Shown one piece after another: positions 14,740 through 16,195 of a DNA stretch of 16,195 nucleotides (its first letter is position 1; each line of letters starts with the position of its first letter). The notes beneath the pieces are model-generated. The model was not told where the DNA came from and did not search any database. It saw only the letters and a program-made list of their open reading frames with translations. The stretch is from Hondaea fermentalgiana. Lineage: Eukaryota; Sar; Bigyra; Thraustochytrida; Thraustochytriidae. Location: assembly GCA_014084085.1 (NCBI GenBank), contig NPFB01000177.1, forward strand, positions 1 through 16,195, written 5' to 3'. The position numbers and the translations under genes were made by a program.

Positions 14740-14747
14740 CGACGAAA

Positions 14748-16195
14748 ATGGGCCGCCGTGCCCAAGGCGCCGTTGCAGCAGTGCTGTGCGTACTCGCGAG
14801 CTTGGTGCCCGCGAGCCGCGCAGACTTCTTCGCCGACTATTTATCTGATAAAACCTTTGGACCCATTCCTGGACCATGCCCAGGCCCCACCATTAATGAC
14901 GACACCTGCTTCGGCGACGTAAAGGACCTGCCAGAAAGTGCCAAGGATATCCGCGTTTGTCTCGTTGAGGGCTTTGACTTCACCTGCGGAAGACTCGGGG
15001 ACGTTATCACATCCGGCACCTTTACCATCTGGGACCTTCAGTGCTACGACGGCCAGGTCGCCGACATTGTGCTCGACCATGCCACAAACACAGGAAACAC
15101 GGAAATCAACGCCCAAGTCGACGTGCAGAATTTTAAAATCAGCTGCACAGGAGATGTCCGAGTCGAGCTGCTCACCATGGAAGCCGGGGGCGCGACACTC
15201 ACCGCCACCTTTGAGGGACCCTTCACCATGATCCAGCCCGCGAACGTCGAGGGTATCACTCTCTCCCTTGGCATCGACTTTTTCACGGAAACAGGCTTTA
15301 CGCTCAATACTGAACTGCCAGAGACTATTCTCCTTCCGTACGACAAGTGCGATATCGAGCCAGACCTCAACCTCGTCCTCACTGCTGGTGAGGACGGCTT
15401 TGAGTACGTCGAGATTTGCTTCGGTGGCTGTTTCGAGGGCACAGGTGCAATCAACTTCTTGGGGGCCGATTTCGTTCTTGGAACTGTAACCACCGTTGTA
15501 GAGGCCGTCGCAGGCGGCATTGTGTGCCAGATCATCGAGGAGGCCGCCTGGCTTGAGGAAAGTGATTCCCCTGGCATCATCAACGAGGTCTGGAGAATGG
15601 TGAAAGATCAAGTTGATGAGTGGGGCGAGTCTGTCGGCCAGGATGTTCAGTTGGCCGACAGCGACGCCGCGATTCTTGCCACCGAGCCCTACAGTGGTGT
15701 CGATGCGACCATGCTTGGCGACGCGATCAACTACCGCGACAGCACCGTCATGGAGTCCGTCAGCGTCATGCTCAACAACTGGCTCGGTTCGCCTAGCGTT
15801 CAGGCCGTGTACGAGGGTCGTCCCGTCATCAATGAGCTCATTAGCCTCCTTACGGAACCCGATGGGACCTTTCCGCTCGATCTGGAGGCCTATGACGCCG
15901 CGCTCGAGGTCTCGGTCCCGCTCAATGTCTCTGACGTCACGGTGCGTCTCCAGCGTCTGTCTCTGCAGGGCCTCAACACACTGTCAACCTTTGAGATCCT
16001 CAACATCGGAACCGACCTCCCGTATGGGGATCGTCTTCGCTACACCTTCAACAACTCCATCGTCGTGGATGACGTGACGCTTGAGGTCGAAATTTATGTG
16101 CGCCTTGATCGCGGCTCCTGGGTTACGGCATCTTGCAACCTCCCGGCTCCGGGTACTTGCTCGAGCGACTCGAGCGAGTTCACCTTCAACTTCAC
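14748..16195 (+). CDS. PqiA/LetA-like giant membrane protein paralog, N-terminal part (gene 3, 3'-truncated)
   Basis: ATG 14748 has a strong context (A at -3, G at +4) and is the first ATG after an 876-bp ATG-free stretch. The frame stays open for 482 codons plus two bases to the window end. Residues 1-25 form a signal peptide (basic MGRR, hydrophobic core, ASRA before D26). The protein then runs collinear with gene 2: DKTFGPIPGPCPGPT at 34-48, FTIWDLQC, FKxSCTG, TFEGPFTMIQ, YDxCDIEPxLNL, QVDEWG, YEGRPV, PLNVSDVT and RLDRGSWVTASCNLP. It breaks off early in luminal repeat 1. A gap of about a dozen residues relative to gene 2 lies near 225-235. The furin-like RPKR of gene 2 is DRLR here. The membrane modules should lie beyond the right edge; that is an inference from the paralogs. 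Same strand and same order suggest tandem duplication. Confidence 0.93.
   Translation, partial: MGRRAQGAVAAVLCVLASLVPASRADFFADYLSDKTFGPIPGPCPGPTINDDTCFGDVKDLPESAKDIRVCLVEGFDFTCGRLGDVITSGTFTIWDLQCYDGQVADIVLDHATNTGNTEINAQVDVQNFKISCTGDVRVELLTMEAGGATLTATFEGPFTMIQPANVEGITLSLGIDFFTETGFTLNTELPETILLPYDKCDIEPDLNLVLTAGEDGFEYVEICFGGCFEGTGAINFLGADFVLGTVTTVVEAVAGGIVCQIIEEAAWLEESDSPGIINEVWRMVKDQVDEWGESVGQDVQLADSDAAILATEPYSGVDATMLGDAINYRDSTVMESVSVMLNNWLGSPSVQAVYEGRPVINELISLLTEPDGTFPLDLEAYDAALEVSVPLNVSDVTVRLQRLSLQGLNTLSTFEILNIGTDLPYGDRLRYTFNNSIVVDDVTLEVEIYVRLDRGSWVTASCNLPAPGTCSSDSSEFTFNF

Larger units (their letters stand above)
12560..14747. other. GC-rich spacer and presumed promoter region of gene 3
   Basis: About 2.2 kb, GC-rich, with a pyrimidine tract at ~12915-12939, simple repeats, G-box-like CACGTG at 14175-14180 and several TTAGGG/AACCCTA-type motifs. 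Long open frames exist on both strands but are Arg/Pro/Ser/Ala-rich and mutually overlapping, as expected from GC-rich non-coding DNA. A 54-codon ORF at 13337-13501 has a good start context but no recognisable family. Confidence 0.55.

Overview
The window looks like nuclear DNA of a eukaryotic microbe. It holds very long intron-free reading frames that begin with secretory signal peptides, and their long non-membrane region is rich in N-glycosylation sequons. Intergenic spaces are 1.5-3 kb, GC-rich and full of microsatellites, with no bacterial-style operon spacing or ribosome-binding sites. Standard stop codons are used (TGA and TAA). Compact intron-poor genes, GC-rich promoters and TTAGGG-like motifs would suit a stramenopile such as a labyrinthulomycete (thraustochytrid), but that placement is an inference.

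All three protein genes lie on the + strand, head to tail, and are paralogs of one giant membrane protein. Gene 1 (1-3375) is the C-terminal half, cut by the left edge. Gene 2 (4830-11672) is complete at 2280 residues. Gene 3 (14748-16195) is the N-terminal 482 codons, cut by the right edge. Genes 1 and 2 align through their last ~1125-1150 residues and genes 2 and 3 through their first ~480, so together they define the family from end to end.

Gene 2 reads in order: signal peptide (1-25); a Cys-rich N-terminal domain opening with a conserved Pro/Gly/Cys box; four diverged copies of a ~275-290-residue strand/helix repeat, each with a Cys pair; one membrane span (~1586-1607); two four-helix membrane modules; and a cytosolic tail. 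The membrane modules carry the signatures of the bacterial PqiA/LetA (paraquat-inducible protein A) family, which works with MCE proteins in lipid transport across the Gram-negative envelope. The repeats look, more weakly, like BPI/TULIP lipid-binding folds. The main hypothesis is a eukaryotic protein that fuses a LetA/PqiA-type membrane engine to a chain of luminal or extracellular lipid-binding repeats, amplified as a tandem gene family.

The spacer 3376-4829 holds the 3' flank of gene 1 and a GC-rich, then strongly purine-rich, leader for gene 2 with a (GAGCA)n repeat and candidate upstream ORFs. The spacer 11673-14747 has an AT-richer first part (3' flank of gene 2, CAT/CAG repeats) and then a GC-rich part with GGCC/GATC repeats, a 14-bp-armed inverted repeat and an 876-bp stretch without ATG that ends exactly at the start of gene 3. 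I saw no tRNA, rRNA, transposon or CRISPR array.
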